Below, one piece after another: positions 37,946-50,643 of a DNA stretch of 64,000 bases. A program made the position numbers and the translations under genes. The notes under the pieces were generated by a model that worked only from the letters and a program-made list of their open reading frames with translations, was not told the DNA's origin and ran no database searches. Within the stretch, counting starts at the first letter, position 1. Each line of letters begins with the position of its first letter. This DNA is from Pseudescherichia vulneris NBRC 102420 (GTDB lineage Bacteria > Pseudomonadota > Gammaproteobacteria > Enterobacterales > Enterobacteriaceae). Location of the stretch: NCBI RefSeq assembly GCF_000759795.1, contig NZ_BBMZ01000023.1:24669-88668 (forward strand), given 5' to 3'.

Positions 37946-38320
37946 TTATTCCTTGACGACCGGCGTCGTTGCGGTGGTGACCGGAACGCTATTCGTTGTA
38001 GAGGAAGTCGTTGCAGGGGCAGTCGTTGTAGGCACAGCCGTTGCGGAGGCGGACGTTGCAGGGGCAATTTGCTGTTCAAGGCGCTTAATCTTCCGCTCTG
38101 CCCGCGCCAGAGAAACCCGCACGCGCAGCCAGAAGAGACCGCAAATCAGCCAGCCGATAGCAAAGCCTGCGGCGAACAGAACCGCCAGCAGCGTAGAGAT
38201 ACGATACTCCCCCTGCGCCAACAGGTAATTGAAGGTCACCTGCTGATCGTTTTGCGCACCCAGAGTGACGGAAACGACAAAGATTGCTAACACCAGTAAG
38301 AAAATGAGTAGATATTTCAC
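37946..38320 (-). CDS. lapA: Lipopolysaccharide assembly protein LapA
   Basis: A 124-residue inner-membrane protein with a GTG start at 38320 (GGGAAGTAAT before it); E. coli LapA starts in the same place. Two transmembrane helices (about 1-22 and 42-65) and a RVRVSLARAERKIKRLEQQI segment match. The C-terminal tail after about residue 85 is an Ala/Thr/Ser/Val-rich low-complexity run, about 20 residues longer than in E. coli and coded by a degenerate tandem repeat. It works with LapB in LPS control. Confidence 0.93.
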   Translation of the reverse strand: MKYLLIFLLVLAIFVVSVTLGAQNDQQVTFNYLLAQGEYRISTLLAVLFAAGFAIGWLICGLFWLRVRVSLARAERKIKRLEQQIAPATSASATAVPTTTAPATTSSTTNSVPVTTATTPVVKE

Positions 38321-38475
38321 ATTACTTCCCGTTATGTGGCTTAGGGCGAATAAATTCTGTTCAACCTGCTGCATCCAGCCTTATAAACTACCATTTTCGC
38401 GCAGCGGACGAAATGGAAAACCGTGACATCCAGATGATGTAAGGCCAAAAAGCAGAAATTCAACGCTATGTGGCC

Positions 38476-39243
38476 TTACTCATTTTTCTCTTCACGCTGG
38501 GCTATCTCGATATCTTCTTTCACCGGCGGCGTCAGTGGCCCACAGAGACGCTGTGCAAGCCAGGTCGCCAGGGTGACCAGAATACCAGAGATGAGCGTCG
38601 CTACCGCCAGATCCTGTGGCCAGTGCATGCCCAGCAGCAGTCGGCTGCCCATGACCAGTACGGCCCATACCATCAGCACAACGATAGTAAGCGTACGGCG
38701 ACGGGGCCATAGCAGGCCCACGGCCAGCAGCGCCCAGCTGGCGGCAAACATCGTGTGGCCGGAGGGGAAGGCAAAGCCGGTCTCTTTCTGCCAGTGCTTA
38801 CGTAAAAACTCCGGCACGTTGTCCTGCTCGGTAAGCTGCTTCTGCACCAGGGCACCGCGCTCCTTACGTTTTAAAGTGTAGAACTCATCTACCGGAATTT
38901 GGTGCGTTTTTTCGAGCCAGACCACAAATGGACGTGGCTCCTGAGCAACCGTTTTAACCCAGGATTTAACCCCCTGGCCAATCACGATCGCCACGCCAAG
39001 AATGGTAAACAGCGTCAGTGCCGCCTTCAGGCGAAAGCGTAAACACCACAGGAACCAGCCGCATAACACGACGTGGGTAATGATGCCCCAGGGCTGGGTA
39101 ACCGTTTCGGTGATCCAGTAGAGCATTTGAAGCCAGCCGCTGTGGCCCCCAGGCTGCCAATGCCAGCCGAAGAGCAATACCAGCAGTGGCATGATCAGCA
39201 GAAGTCCCGTTCCGGCGGCGATCCGTCTTGCGATTGAGAGCAT
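38476..39243 (-). CDS. pgpB: Phosphatidylglycerophosphatase B
   Basis: A 255-residue PAP2-superfamily membrane phosphatase. The three catalytic motifs are seen as KSWVKTVAQEPRP (about 97-109), PSGHT (about 160-164; catalytic His) and SRLLLGMHWPQD (about 200-211). It dephosphorylates phosphatidylglycerol phosphate and undecaprenyl diphosphate at the periplasmic face. Several transmembrane helices are evident. It is divergent from ribA. Confidence 0.95.
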   Translation of the reverse strand: MLSIARRIAAGTGLLLIMPLLVLLFGWHWQPGGHSGWLQMLYWITETVTQPWGIITHVVLCGWFLWCLRFRLKAALTLFTILGVAIVIGQGVKSWVKTVAQEPRPFVVWLEKTHQIPVDEFYTLKRKERGALVQKQLTEQDNVPEFLRKHWQKETGFAFPSGHTMFAASWALLAVGLLWPRRRTLTIVVLMVWAVLVMGSRLLLGMHWPQDLAVATLISGILVTLATWLAQRLCGPLTPPVKEDIEIAQREEKNE

Positions 39244-39440
39244 TTTCTTTCCCTTTCAATTAAGTGACACAATAATAACTGAAAAATAACAAGTTCGGCG
39301 GATTTGACGGATTTGTGCGTTTAATCTTTGTAAGCCACGGTGGCGATTAGTGAAGTCGCGCGCCTTGTGGCAAAATAGGGACAGACAGAAAGCCTGAAGG
39401 CTACGGGCACAGAAAGTGCCAGCTTAATCTGGAGAATCAC

Positions 39441-40028
39441 ATGCAGCTTAAACGTGTGGCAGAAGCCAAACTGCCAACCCCCTGGGGCGACTTCCTGATG
39501 GTGGGATTTGAAGAACTGGCAACCGGACAGGATCACGTTGCTCTGGTCTATGGCGATATTTCCGGCCAGACGCCGGTGCTCGCTCGCGTCCATTCGGAGT
39601 GTTTGACCGGCGACGCCCTGTTCAGCCTGCGCTGCGACTGCGGTTTTCAGCTTGAGGCCGCCCTCTCCCACATCGCTGAAGAGGGACGGGGGATCCTTCT
39701 GTACCATCGTCAGGAGGGGCGCAACATTGGCCTGCTGAATAAAATTCGCGCCTATGCCCTACAGGACCAGGGCTATGATACCGTTGAGGCCAACCACCAG
39801 CTGGGCTTTGCCGCCGACGAGCGTGACTTTACGCTGTGCGCGGACATGTTCAAGCTGCTGGGCGTGGATGAGGTGCGACTGTTAACCAATAACCCACGCA
39901 AAGTAGAGATCCTTACCGAGGCAGGGATTAACATCGTTGAGCGCGTGGCGCTGATCGTGGGGCGTAACCCTAACAATGAGCACTACCTTGATACCAAGGC
40001 GGCCAAAATGGGTCATCTGCTGGGTTGA
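39441..40028 (+). CDS. ribA: GTP cyclohydrolase II
   Basis: A 195-residue enzyme of riboflavin synthesis that opens GTP to the pyrimidine intermediate. Zinc ligands lie in [16 protein letters not shown] (Cys at about 54, 65 and 67). The [19 protein letters not shown] motif and the conserved LLTNNP are present. It is the length of the E. coli enzyme. A REP element follows. Confidence 0.97.
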   Translation: MQLKRVAEAKLPTPWGDFLMVGFEELATGQDHVALVYGDISGQTPVLARVHSECLTGDALFSLRCDCGFQLEAALSHIAEEGRGILLYHRQEGRNIGLLNKIRAYALQDQGYDTVEANHQLGFAADERDFTLCADMFKLLGVDEVRLLTNNPRKVEILTEAGINIVERVALIVGRNPNNEHYLDTKAAKMGHLLG

Positions 40029-40043
40029 TGGGTAAGAGAAAGC

Positions 40044-40096
40044 GCCGGGTGGCGGCATACGCCTTACCCGGCCTACAAGACTCTGTAAGCCGGGCA
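40044..40096. repeat. REP/BIME element after ribA
   Basis: GCCGGGTGGCGGCATACGCC, followed by TTACCCGGC and a partial inverted copy GTAAGCCGGGCAT, is a typical enterobacterial REP palindrome. It lies between the convergent ribA and acnA genes and may protect or terminate mRNA. Confidence 0.85.
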
Positions 40097-40104
40097 TGGT
40101 TGAG

Positions 40105-42777
<2,673 letters not shown>

Positions 42778-42787
42778 AAGCTCCTCC

Positions 42788-42832
42788 TAATACAGAGTAT
42801 TGATACCCTGACTGGTATCAGGGTCTGTATTA
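42788..42832 (-). promoter_or_regulatory. Nested inverted repeat in the acnA leader
   Basis: Two inverted repeats share one axis: TAATACAG/CTGTATTA (42788-42795 and 42825-42832) outside TGATACC/GGTATCA (42801-42807 and 42814-42820). As RNA the 3' arm ends about one base before the AGGAGGAG ribosome binding site. CCCTGA and TCAGGG could form a competing stem. It could be a translational control hairpin or a DNA operator. Confidence 0.6.
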
Positions 42833-42955
42833 AAGATAACACAAACATGCCGTAACGTTTTGATAACAACCCAAATCGCTAAATCGCGTGCTTTTCAGGG
42901 TGTCAGATCGTAAAAAACCTCGCCGGAGCGAGGTTTCAAGGAGGCAGGATGACCG

Positions 42956-43123
42956 CTATTTTTTGGCTTTATCGTCAGCAAACGATTCAATAAACGCCTT
43001 CTGCGCCGCTGTAAGCTGCCAGCCCGCCGGGATCTGCACCGTCGTCTGGCTCTCGCTTACGTGAGGATGTTTAGGGGACCGGCAGCGGTCCTGAACCGGA
43101 TTTAACCGCTCGGTAATTGCCAT
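42956..43123 (-). CDS. yciX: YciX small protein
   Basis: A 55-residue protein starting at MAITERLNPVQDRC; an upstream start at 43162 would run through ymiA and is not used. The pattern SPKHPHVSESQTTVQIPAGW and TAAQKAFIESFADDKAKK matches E. coli YciX as I recall it. It is coded 4 bp after ymiA. Function unknown. Confidence 0.8.
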   Translation of the reverse strand: MAITERLNPVQDRCRSPKHPHVSESQTTVQIPAGWQLTAAQKAFIESFADDKAKK

Positions 43124-43127
43124 AGGC

Positions 43128-43256
43128 TTAACCCCAGAATTTCCAGATAACCAGCGCCACAACTGCCCAGAAGAAAGCCGAACCGAGAAATACCGCTAGC
43201 CACGCTTTACGCTTAAGCGCGAGATCCCTTTGCGGTTCTTCACTTCCTGCTGGCAT
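43128..43256 (-). CDS. ymiA: YmiA small membrane protein
   Basis: A 42-residue protein, MPAGSEEPQRDLALKRKAWL at the start, with one transmembrane helix (about 20-39) ending WKFWG. It corresponds to E. coli YmiA. The ATG at 43256 has GAGG six bases upstream. A GTG four codons earlier is the start used in K-12 annotation and cannot be excluded. ymiA-yciX appear to form a two-gene unit downstream of cysB. Confidence 0.82.
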   Translation of the reverse strand: MPAGSEEPQRDLALKRKAWLAVFLGSAFFWAVVALVIWKFWG

Positions 43257-43475
43257 TGCTAACCTCACACAATCGACATCGCTTATCATATTGACACCGA
43301 ACAATAGGTTTAAGTAATCATCACATAGGACAAATCCTAAAGAAACTTTAGCCTAAAATCCAGCGAATTTACGAATCATTTCGAGTGAAATATTCGATGT
43401 TATGATCGCGAAGAGAGAATTGTAGAAGGTAATTTGCGCTGCGCCACCTTAGCGACTACTTTTGTCGCCTTTCTG

Positions 43476-44516
<1,041 letters not shown>

Positions 44517-44585
44517 CTATAACCACTATATCATTTATATCTACAGTGTATAGATATGAAAAAAAAATAATAATGTCGTTATAAG

Positions 44586-44609
44586 AAAGGGCCGGATAAC
44601 CGGCCCTTT
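44586..44609 (-). terminator. Terminator after topA
   Basis: AAAGGGCCGG (44586-44595) pairs with CCGGCCCTTT (44600-44609) across ATAA, just after the topA stop on the minus strand. The downstream T-tract is short. Confidence 0.7.
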
Positions 44610-44627
44610 AAGGAGACAACAGCGGGC

Positions 44628-47225
44628 TTATTTCTTCGCTTCTACCCATTTGCCATCAATAAAGAAGGCGGACCAGCCGGTGGCTTTCCCCTCTTTCTCG
44701 GAGGCAACGTACTGCTGCTTGGTCTTGCGGCTAAAGCGGACCATGGTCTTGTTACCGGCAGGATCCTGCTGCGGCGCATCGGCCAGATAGCGCAGCTTCT
44801 CCGGCAGGCGATCGCGGAAGCGGTACAGCTCTTCCACCAGCGGCGCACGGGTTTCGCGCGATTTCGGGAAGGTGTTGGCCGCCAGGAAGACGCCCGCTGC
44901 CCCATCGCGCAGCACGAAGTAGGCATCTGACTTCTCGCACGGCAGCTCCGGCAGCGGAACCGGATCTTCCTTCGGCGGTGCAACTTCACCACTACGCAGG
45001 ATCTTACGCGTGTTTTTACAGTCGTCGTTGGTGCAGGCCATGTACTTGCCGAAGCGCCCCATTTTCAGGTGCATTTCAGAACCACACTTCTCACACTCGA
45101 CGATCGGACCGTCGTAACCTTTAATGCGGAACTCACCCTCTTCGATCTCGTACCCGTCGCAGGTGGGGTTGTTACCGCACACGTGCAGCTTGCGTTTCGG
45201 ATCGATGAGGTAGCTGTCCATCGCCGTGCCGCACTTCACGCAGCGGCGTTTCGCACGCAGAGCGTTGGTTTCAGCATCATCACCCTCCAGCACGTTGAGA
45301 ACTTCGTTCTCCGGTACCAGGTTGATGGTGGTTTTGCAGCGCTCTTTCGGCGGCAGGGCGTAGCCAGAACAACCGAGGAAAACACCGGTACTCGCCGTGC
45401 GGATCCCCATTTTCCGTCCGCAGGTCGGGCAGTCAATGCTGGTCAGCACCATCTGGTTCGGGCGCATACCGCCCTCCTCCGGATCCTGCTCGGCCTTCTC
45501 TAGCTGCTTGGTAAAGTCGCTGAAGAAGTTATCCAGCACGCCTTTCCATTCGGTTTCGTGGTTCGCCACCTGGTCAAGGCTGTTTTCCATCTGGGCGGTG
45601 AAGTCGTAGTTCATCAGCTCGCGGAAGTTCTCTTCCAGACGATCGGTGACAATCTCCCCCATCTTCTCAGCATAGAAGCGACGGTTCTCCACCCGCACGT
45701 AGCCGCGATCCTGGATGGTCGAAATGATCGACGCATAGGTAGACGGGCGACCAATGCCGCGTTTTTCCAGCTCTTTGACCAGTGAGGCCTCGCTGAAGCG
45801 CGCCGGCGGTTTGGTAAAGTGCTGAGCCGGGGTCAGCTCGATCAGCGACACCACGTCGCCTTTGTTGACTGGCGGCAGGGTGCGATCTTCATCGTTTTTA
45901 CGCAGCGCAGGCATCACTTTGGTCCAGCCGTCAAAACGCAGCGTACGACCGCGCGCCTTGAGGCGGAACTCGCTCGCTTCCACGGTCAGCGTCGTAGAGT
46001 CGTACTGGGCTGGCGTCATCTGGCAGGCAACAAACTGACGCCAGATCAGCTGGTAGAGCTTCTGCGCGTCGTTTTCCATATCCTTCAGCGACTCAGCCAC
46101 CACCGCCACGTCAGAAGGACGAATCGCTTCGTGCGCTTCCTGCGAGTTCTCTTTGTTGGAGTACTGAATCGGGCTCTCCGGCAGGTATTTCTTGCCGAAG
46201 TTGTCGGTGATATAGCTGCGGGCCATGCTCACCGCGTCCTGGCTCAGGTTAGTTGAGTCAGTACGCATATAGGTAATGTGTCCCGCTTCATACAGACGCT
46301 GGGCCATCATCATGGTTTTCTTCACGCCAAAGCCAAGACGGGTGCTGGCCGCCTGCTGCAGCGTCGAGGTGATGAACGGCGCGCCCGGCTTGCTGCTGGT
46401 CGGCTTATCTTCCCGATCGGCTACGGTATAGCGCGCTTTCTCCAGCAGGCTAACTGCCGACATGGTCTGCTCGCGGTTAACCGGACGGAACGGCTTGTCC
46501 TGCTGGTGCGTGACCTGCAGCGCCAGCGAGTCACCGGCTGGCGTCGCCACGTTGGCGTCCACTTCCCAGAACTCTTCCGGCACGAAGGCTTTGATTTCAC
46601 GCTCGCGCTCGACCACCAGCCGGACGGCAACGGACTGCACGCGACCCGCAGAGAGACCACGGGCGATCTTTTTCCACAGCAGCGGCGAGACCATATAACC
46701 CACAACGCGGTCCATAAAGCGACGCGCCTGCTGGGCATTAACCCGGTCAATGTTCAGCTCGCCCGGCTTTTCGAACGCCTGGCGGATCGCATTTTTGGTA
46801 ATTTCGTTAAATACGACGCGGCTGTAGCGCGTCTCATCGCCCCCGATCACTTCCCGCAGGTGCCAGGCAATGGCTTCCCCTTCGCGGTCAAGGTCGGTTG
46901 CGAGATAGATATGATCGGCTTTTTCGGCCAGCGACTTCAGCTCAGAGACCACTTTCTCTTTGCCGGGGAGCACTTCATAGCGTGCATCCCAGTCGTGCCA
47001 TGGGTCGACGCCCATACGATTGACCAGCGCGCCACGTTCATCCTTTTTGGGCTTTTTAGCCGTTTTGGTGGAGGCAGAGTCAGCGCTCTTTTTGGCGGCT
47101 GAGCCACTGGTCGGCAAATCGCGGATATGACCGACGCTGGATTTCACCACGTAGTCACTACCCAGATACTTATTGATCGTTTTGGCTTTTGCCGGGGACT
47201 CAACGATAACGAGAGCTTTACCCAT
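44628..47225 (-). CDS. topA: DNA topoisomerase I
   Basis: An 865-residue type IA topoisomerase that relaxes negative supercoils, equal in length to E. coli TopA when started at [10 protein letters not shown] (47225). The TOPRIM domain (about 3-150) has [13 protein letters not shown]. The active-site Tyr lies in [11 protein letters not shown] (about 319). C-terminal zinc ribbons begin near CPTCGRKMG (about 599), CVKCGTAMD and [10 protein letters not shown] sigma-70-like promoter lies at 47301-47329. Confidence 0.98.
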   Translation of the reverse strand: MGKALVIVESPAKAKTINKYLGSDYVVKSSVGHIRDLPTSGSAAKKSADSASTKTAKKPKKDERGALVNRMGVDPWHDWDARYEVLPGKEKVVSELKSLAEKADHIYLATDLDREGEAIAWHLREVIGGDETRYSRVVFNEITKNAIRQAFEKPGELNIDRVNAQQARRFMDRVVGYMVSPLLWKKIARGLSAGRVQSVAVRLVVEREREIKAFVPEEFWEVDANVATPAGDSLALQVTHQQDKPFRPVNREQTMSAVSLLEKARYTVADREDKPTSSKPGAPFITSTLQQAASTRLGFGVKKTMMMAQRLYEAGHITYMRTDSTNLSQDAVSMARSYITDNFGKKYLPESPIQYSNKENSQEAHEAIRPSDVAVVAESLKDMENDAQKLYQLIWRQFVACQMTPAQYDSTTLTVEASEFRLKARGRTLRFDGWTKVMPALRKNDEDRTLPPVNKGDVVSLIELTPAQHFTKPPARFSEASLVKELEKRGIGRPSTYASIISTIQDRGYVRVENRRFYAEKMGEIVTDRLEENFRELMNYDFTAQMENSLDQVANHETEWKGVLDNFFSDFTKQLEKAEQDPEEGGMRPNQMVLTSIDCPTCGRKMGIRTASTGVFLGCSGYALPPKERCKTTINLVPENEVLNVLEGDDAETNALRAKRRCVKCGTAMDSYLIDPKRKLHVCGNNPTCDGYEIEEGEFRIKGYDGPIVECEKCGSEMHLKMGRFGKYMACTNDDCKNTRKILRSGEVAPPKEDPVPLPELPCEKSDAYFVLRDGAAGVFLAANTFPKSRETRAPLVEELYRFRDRLPEKLRYLADAPQQDPAGNKTMVRFSRKTKQQYVASEKEGKATGWSAFFIDGKWVEAKK

Positions 47226-47300
47226 ATTCACCTTTACCTAATTTGATTCTTCCAGGAATACGCCGCACGTTGACTCACCATCCCCTGGCGACGTGCCTCA

Positions 47301-47329
47301 GATATAGCGGCGACGTCACGGGATATCAA
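47301..47329 (-). promoter_or_regulatory. Sigma-70-like promoter of topA
   Basis: On the minus strand TTGATA (47329-47324) and TATATC (47306-47301) are separated by exactly 17 bases, about 75 bp upstream of the topA start. Confidence 0.6.
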
Positions 47330-47551
47330 CCCCTTTTCATAACCAGACGCTGAAATTAAGACTTCCAGGTGACTGAGTTAACAGGTTTTTCCGCGTCTGG
47401 TGGGATGAGAACGACGAACTTAAGGTCGAATGTCAAGCAAATCTGTTGCCAGATTGACGAAAGCGCACACTCTACCTGATAAAATTTGTTACGCAACTTT
47501 ATTAGCATGCAAAAACGGATCGCGCCAACGGCGGAATGGGGTAAAAGCCCT

Positions 47552-47580
47552 CTTGATAACAGGGAAAATTTGCCCCATTT
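47552..47580 (+). promoter_or_regulatory. Sigma-32-like heat-shock promoter upstream of yciN
   Basis: CTTGATA (47552-47558) and CCCCATTT (47573-47580) are separated by 14 bases. The heat-shock consensus is CTTGAAA, 13-15 bases, CCCCATNT. The -10 match is perfect. Transcription would start about 38 bp before yciN. Confidence 0.7.
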
Positions 47581-47624
47581 GTCCCCCTGGACGTAGAATA
47601 TCGACAACGTTTATGGAGGTAACT

Positions 47625-47876
47625 ATGCAAGAGTCAGTTCTACCGATCGATCGTCAGTCACTGCTGGCGAAAGCGAATGAGATCATCCGCGAGCATGAGG
47701 ATTATGTGCAGGGTATCGAAGCCACCAACGTCACCGAACGTAACGGCATTCTGATTTTCAGCGGCGACTATTTTCTTGATGAGCAGGGTCTGCCTACGGC
47801 GAAGAGTACGGCGGTGTTTAACATGTTCAAACATCTTGCCCACGTACTGTCAGAGAAATATACGCTGGCGGAGTAA
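47625..47876 (+). CDS. yciN: YciN-family protein (DUF2498)
   Basis: An 83-residue protein, the size of E. coli YciN, with the conserved [20 protein letters not shown] segment and [14 protein letters not shown]. No function is known. A strong GGAGGT site precedes the ATG. A sigma-32-like promoter lies upstream and a convergent terminator follows. Confidence 0.95.
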   Translation: MQESVLPIDRQSLLAKANEIIREHEDYVQGIEATNVTERNGILIFSGDYFLDEQGLPTAKSTAVFNMFKHLAHVLSEKYTLAE

Positions 47877-47879
47877 ACA

Positions 47880-47902
47880 GAGCGAGGCATTGCGCCTCGC
47901 TC
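47880..47902. terminator. Terminator between yciN and sohB
   Basis: GAGCGAGGC (47880-47888) pairs with GCCTCGCTC (47894-47902) across ATTGC. It lies between convergent genes and has CTCTATT downstream. Confidence 0.65.
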
Positions 47903-47917
47903 CTCTATTATCACCGT

Positions 47918-48964
47918 TTACAGCAGCGGCTTTTCACCGCGCTGCCACCAGCGCAGCAGCAGCCGGTCGGCGCTCTCGGCCGCGCTGCTGGTAAAGCGAT
48001 CCATTAATTTCTTGCGGCGAGTGTAACGAATGCCGATCACCTCGAACTCCTTGATCAGGCCAAGCAGCAGCTCGTCGCTGGTGCCCACCTCATCCACCAG
48101 CCCCTTCTCCTGCGCCTGTACGCCGTACCAGTGTTCACCGGTAGCCACGGACTCAATATCTAATGAAGGACGCATCTGCTTAACAAAGGATTTGAAGAGA
48201 TCGTGGGTCTCATTCAGGCTTTCGCGGAACTTCTGCCGCCCCTCTTCGGTATTCTCCCCAAGCAGGGTCAGCGTCCGTTTATATTGGCCGGCTGTATGCA
48301 ATTCAATGTCGATATCTTTGCTTTTCAGGAAGCGGTTCAGGTTAGGGATCTGCGCCACGACGCCAATCGACCCGACAATGGCAAAAGGTGCGGCGACAAT
48401 CTTGTCCGCCACGCAGGCCATCATATAGCCACCGCTGGCTGCCACTTTGTCTACGGCAACGGTGAGCGGAATATTTTTATCACGCAGGCGCTGCAGCTGG
48501 GACGATGCCAGGCCGTAGCCGTGAACCACGCCGCCAGGGCTCTCAAGGCGCAGCACCACGCGATCCTCAGGCTTAGCGACGGTGAGCACGGCGGTGATCT
48601 CTTCCCGCAGGCTGCTGACCTCATGCGCATCCATACTGCCTTTGAAATCCAGCACATAGGCACGCGCTTTCGTGGCGGTAGCGGGTACGCCCAGCTTGGC
48701 GCTGGCCTTTGCCTCTTTGGCCTCCTGCTTCAGGCGCTTCTTCTGCGCCTTGTGCCACAGCTTCTGCCGGTGTGTATCGAGCAGGGAGACCGAAAGATCC
48801 TCCTGCATCTCTTTATACTGCTCGCTCAGGTTTGTGACGCGAAGCTCCCCGCGCTGGCGTTTGCGCTGCGTCAGGTTCACGATAAGCATCGCCACGACGG
48901 CGATGGCAATCACCACCGTCACAATCTTTGCTAAAAACAACCCGTATTCAGATAGTAATTCCAC
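47918..48964 (-). CDS. sohB: Putative inner-membrane peptidase SohB
   Basis: A 348-residue member of the S49 (signal peptide peptidase A) family, started at GTG 48964 in line with E. coli SohB; the longer reading to 49219 has no family support. An N-terminal transmembrane helix (about 8-30) precedes a domain of the SppA type. The catalytic Ser lies in KVAASGGYMMACVADK (about 179) and the Lys in HTAGQYKRTL (about 231). It may act in envelope protein quality control. Confidence 0.93.
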   Translation of the reverse strand: MELLSEYGLFLAKIVTVVIAIAVVAMLIVNLTQRKRQRGELRVTNLSEQYKEMQEDLSVSLLDTHRQKLWHKAQKKRLKQEAKEAKASAKLGVPATATKARAYVLDFKGSMDAHEVSSLREEITAVLTVAKPEDRVVLRLESPGGVVHGYGLASSQLQRLRDKNIPLTVAVDKVAASGGYMMACVADKIVAAPFAIVGSIGVVAQIPNLNRFLKSKDIDIELHTAGQYKRTLTLLGENTEEGRQKFRESLNETHDLFKSFVKQMRPSLDIESVATGEHWYGVQAQEKGLVDEVGTSDELLLGLIKEFEVIGIRYTRRKKLMDRFTSSAAESADRLLLRWWQRGEKPLL

Positions 48965-49213
48965 GCGTCCCACCTTGGTTACATCACTTAACGTAAAGGC
49001 CAGTGTACATGACCCCGCCCACATCGTCTTCTGCCGTCGTGCTAAGTTAGACGCCATCCTGCTGATTTTTTTGCTCTGTAAGAAGTTGAAAAGGTTCAAA
49101 GCATCAATGCAGGAGCTTGACGATTGAATTACGCGGCAGATTAAGGCATAAAGCCCACAAGACCCGATCCTGTGAAATGACGCCTGGATGAACGAGAGCG
49201 CAAAGGAGAAACC

Positions 49214-49975
49214 GTGCACTACCAGCCAAAACGAGATTTATTAGAGAACCGCATTATTCTGGTGACCGGTGCCAGCGACGGGATTGGCCAGGAGGCCGCC
49301 CTGACCTATGCCCGCTATGGCGCAAAAGTGATCCTGCTCGGCAGAAATGAAGAGAAGCTGCGCGGCGTGGCCCAGCGCATCGAGCAGCTCGGCGGCAAAA
49401 CCGCCCGCTGGTATACGCTGGATCTCGCCACCTGCACGCCGGCGCAGTGCCAGCAGCTGGCGGCACAGATTGATGCCGCCGTTCCCCGCCTTGATGGCGT
49501 CCTGCATAACGCGGGCATGCTGGGGGATATCTGCCCGATGGATCAGCAGAAGCCTGAGGTCTGGGAGCAGGTGATGCAGATTAACGTCAACGCGACCTTC
49601 TATTTGACCCAGGCGCTTCTTCCTTTATTACTCAAGTCAGAGGCCGGCTCGCTGGTGTTCACCTCCTCAAGCGTAGGCCGTCAGGGCCGCGCCAGCTGGG
49701 GAGCCTACGCGGTGTCTAAATTTGCCACCGAAGGCATGATGCAGGTGCTGGCCGAGGAGTATCAGAGCAAGCACCTGCGGGTTAACTGCATCAATCCCGG
49801 CGGCACGCGAACGAAAATGCGTGCCAGCGCGTTTCCGTCGGAAGATCCACAAAACTTAAAGACCCCGGCTGATATCATGCCGCTCTACCTATGGCTGATG
49901 GGTGATGACAGCCGTCGCAAAACCGGCATGAGCTTTGATGCTCAGCCTGGACGCAAACCGGGGATAGCACAATGA
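49214..49975 (+). CDS. yciK: Short-chain dehydrogenase YciK
   Basis: A 253-residue SDR-family oxidoreductase. The NAD(P)-binding motif TGASDGIG (about residues 19-26), the NAG motif (HNAG), the Ser-Tyr-Lys triad (FTSSSVGRQ, then YAVSK) are intact. It starts with GTG after AAGGAG and matches E. coli YciK in length. Its stop overlaps btuR by 4 bp. Substrate unknown. Confidence 0.94.
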   Translation: MHYQPKRDLLENRIILVTGASDGIGQEAALTYARYGAKVILLGRNEEKLRGVAQRIEQLGGKTARWYTLDLATCTPAQCQQLAAQIDAAVPRLDGVLHNAGMLGDICPMDQQKPEVWEQVMQINVNATFYLTQALLPLLLKSEAGSLVFTSSSVGRQGRASWGAYAVSKFATEGMMQVLAEEYQSKHLRVNCINPGGTRTKMRASAFPSEDPQNLKTPADIMPLYLWLMGDDSRRKTGMSFDAQPGRKPGIAQ

Positions 49976-50562
49976 GTGAAGAGCGTTACCAGCAACGACA
50001 GCAGAAAGTGAAGGATCACGTGGATGCACGCGTGGCCGCCGCCCAGGACGAGCGCGGGATTATTATCGTCTTTACCGGCAACGGCAAAGGCAAAACCACC
50101 GCCGCCTTTGGCACCGCCACCCGCGCGGTGGGCCACGGTAAAAAAGTGGGCGTGATCCAGTTTATTAAGGGTACCTGGCCTAACGGCGAGCGCAACCTGC
50201 TGGAGCCGCACGGCGTGGAGTTTCAGGTGATGGCGACGGGCTTCACCTGGGACACGCAGAACCGCGAGGCCGATACCGCCGCCTGTCTGGCGGTATGGGA
50301 GCATGCCCAGCGGATGCTGGCAGACGAGACGCTGGATATGGTGATCCTGGACGAGCTGACCTACATGGTGGCCTATGACTATCTGCCACTGGAGGTAGTG
50401 CTGAGCGCCCTGCAAGCGCGTCCGGCCCAGCAGACGGTAATTATTACCGGTCGCGGCTGCCATAGGGATATTCTGGAGCTGGCCGATACGGTGAGCGAGC
50501 TACGTCCGGTTAAGCACGCTTTCGACGCGGGCGTGAAGGCGCAGATCGGGATTGACTATTAA
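49972..50562 (+). CDS. btuR: Cob(I)alamin adenosyltransferase
   Basis: A 196-residue CobA/BtuR-type enzyme that adenosylates cobalamin. The P-loop TGNGKGKTTAAFG (about 36-48) is intact, with FIKGTWPNGE and the VILDELTY Walker B-like strand. It overlaps yciK by 4 bp. Confidence 0.96.
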   Translation: MSEERYQQRQQKVKDHVDARVAAAQDERGIIIVFTGNGKGKTTAAFGTATRAVGHGKKVGVIQFIKGTWPNGERNLLEPHGVEFQVMATGFTWDTQNREADTAACLAVWEHAQRMLADETLDMVILDELTYMVAYDYLPLEVVLSALQARPAQQTVIITGRGCHRDILELADTVSELRPVKHAFDAGVKAQIGIDY

Positions 50563-50574
50563 ATAAAAAAGTTC

Positions 50575-50606
50575 GTAGGCCGGGCAAGGCAGAGCCGCCG
50601 CCCGGC
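50575..50606. repeat. REP element after btuR
   Basis: GTAGGCCGGGCAAGG followed by GCCGCCGCCCGGC is a palindromic REP unit in the 3' untranslated region, similar to the one after ribA. Confidence 0.8.
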
Positions 50607-50617
50607 ATAACAGATCG

Positions 50618-50643
50618 AAAAAGGGGCCGAGGCCCCTTTTTTT
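50618..50643. terminator. Bidirectional terminator between btuR and rluB
   Basis: GGGGC pairs with GCCCC around CGAG (50623-50635), with A5 to the left and T7 to the right. It can stop both convergent transcripts. Confidence 0.8.

Larger units (their letters stand above)
47226..47624. other. topA-yciN divergent promoter region
   Basis: These 399 bp contain no gene. They hold a topA promoter on the minus strand and a sigma-32-like promoter facing yciN, annotated separately. A further plus-strand candidate is TTGACG (47454) with a GATAAA -10-like element near 47478. Confidence 0.6.

Noticed and set aside
38321..38475. Possible sigma-32 promoter upstream of lapA (GTTGAAC...CCCTAA).
   Set aside because: The -10 match to CCCCATNT is poor and the spacer is short. 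The heat-shock link is known for E. coli lapAB but is not clear from this sequence.
48965..49219. Long N-terminal extension of SohB to 49219.
   Set aside because: The family starts at the GTG equivalent to 48964, and the extension has no family support. It also overlaps the yciK ribosome binding site.
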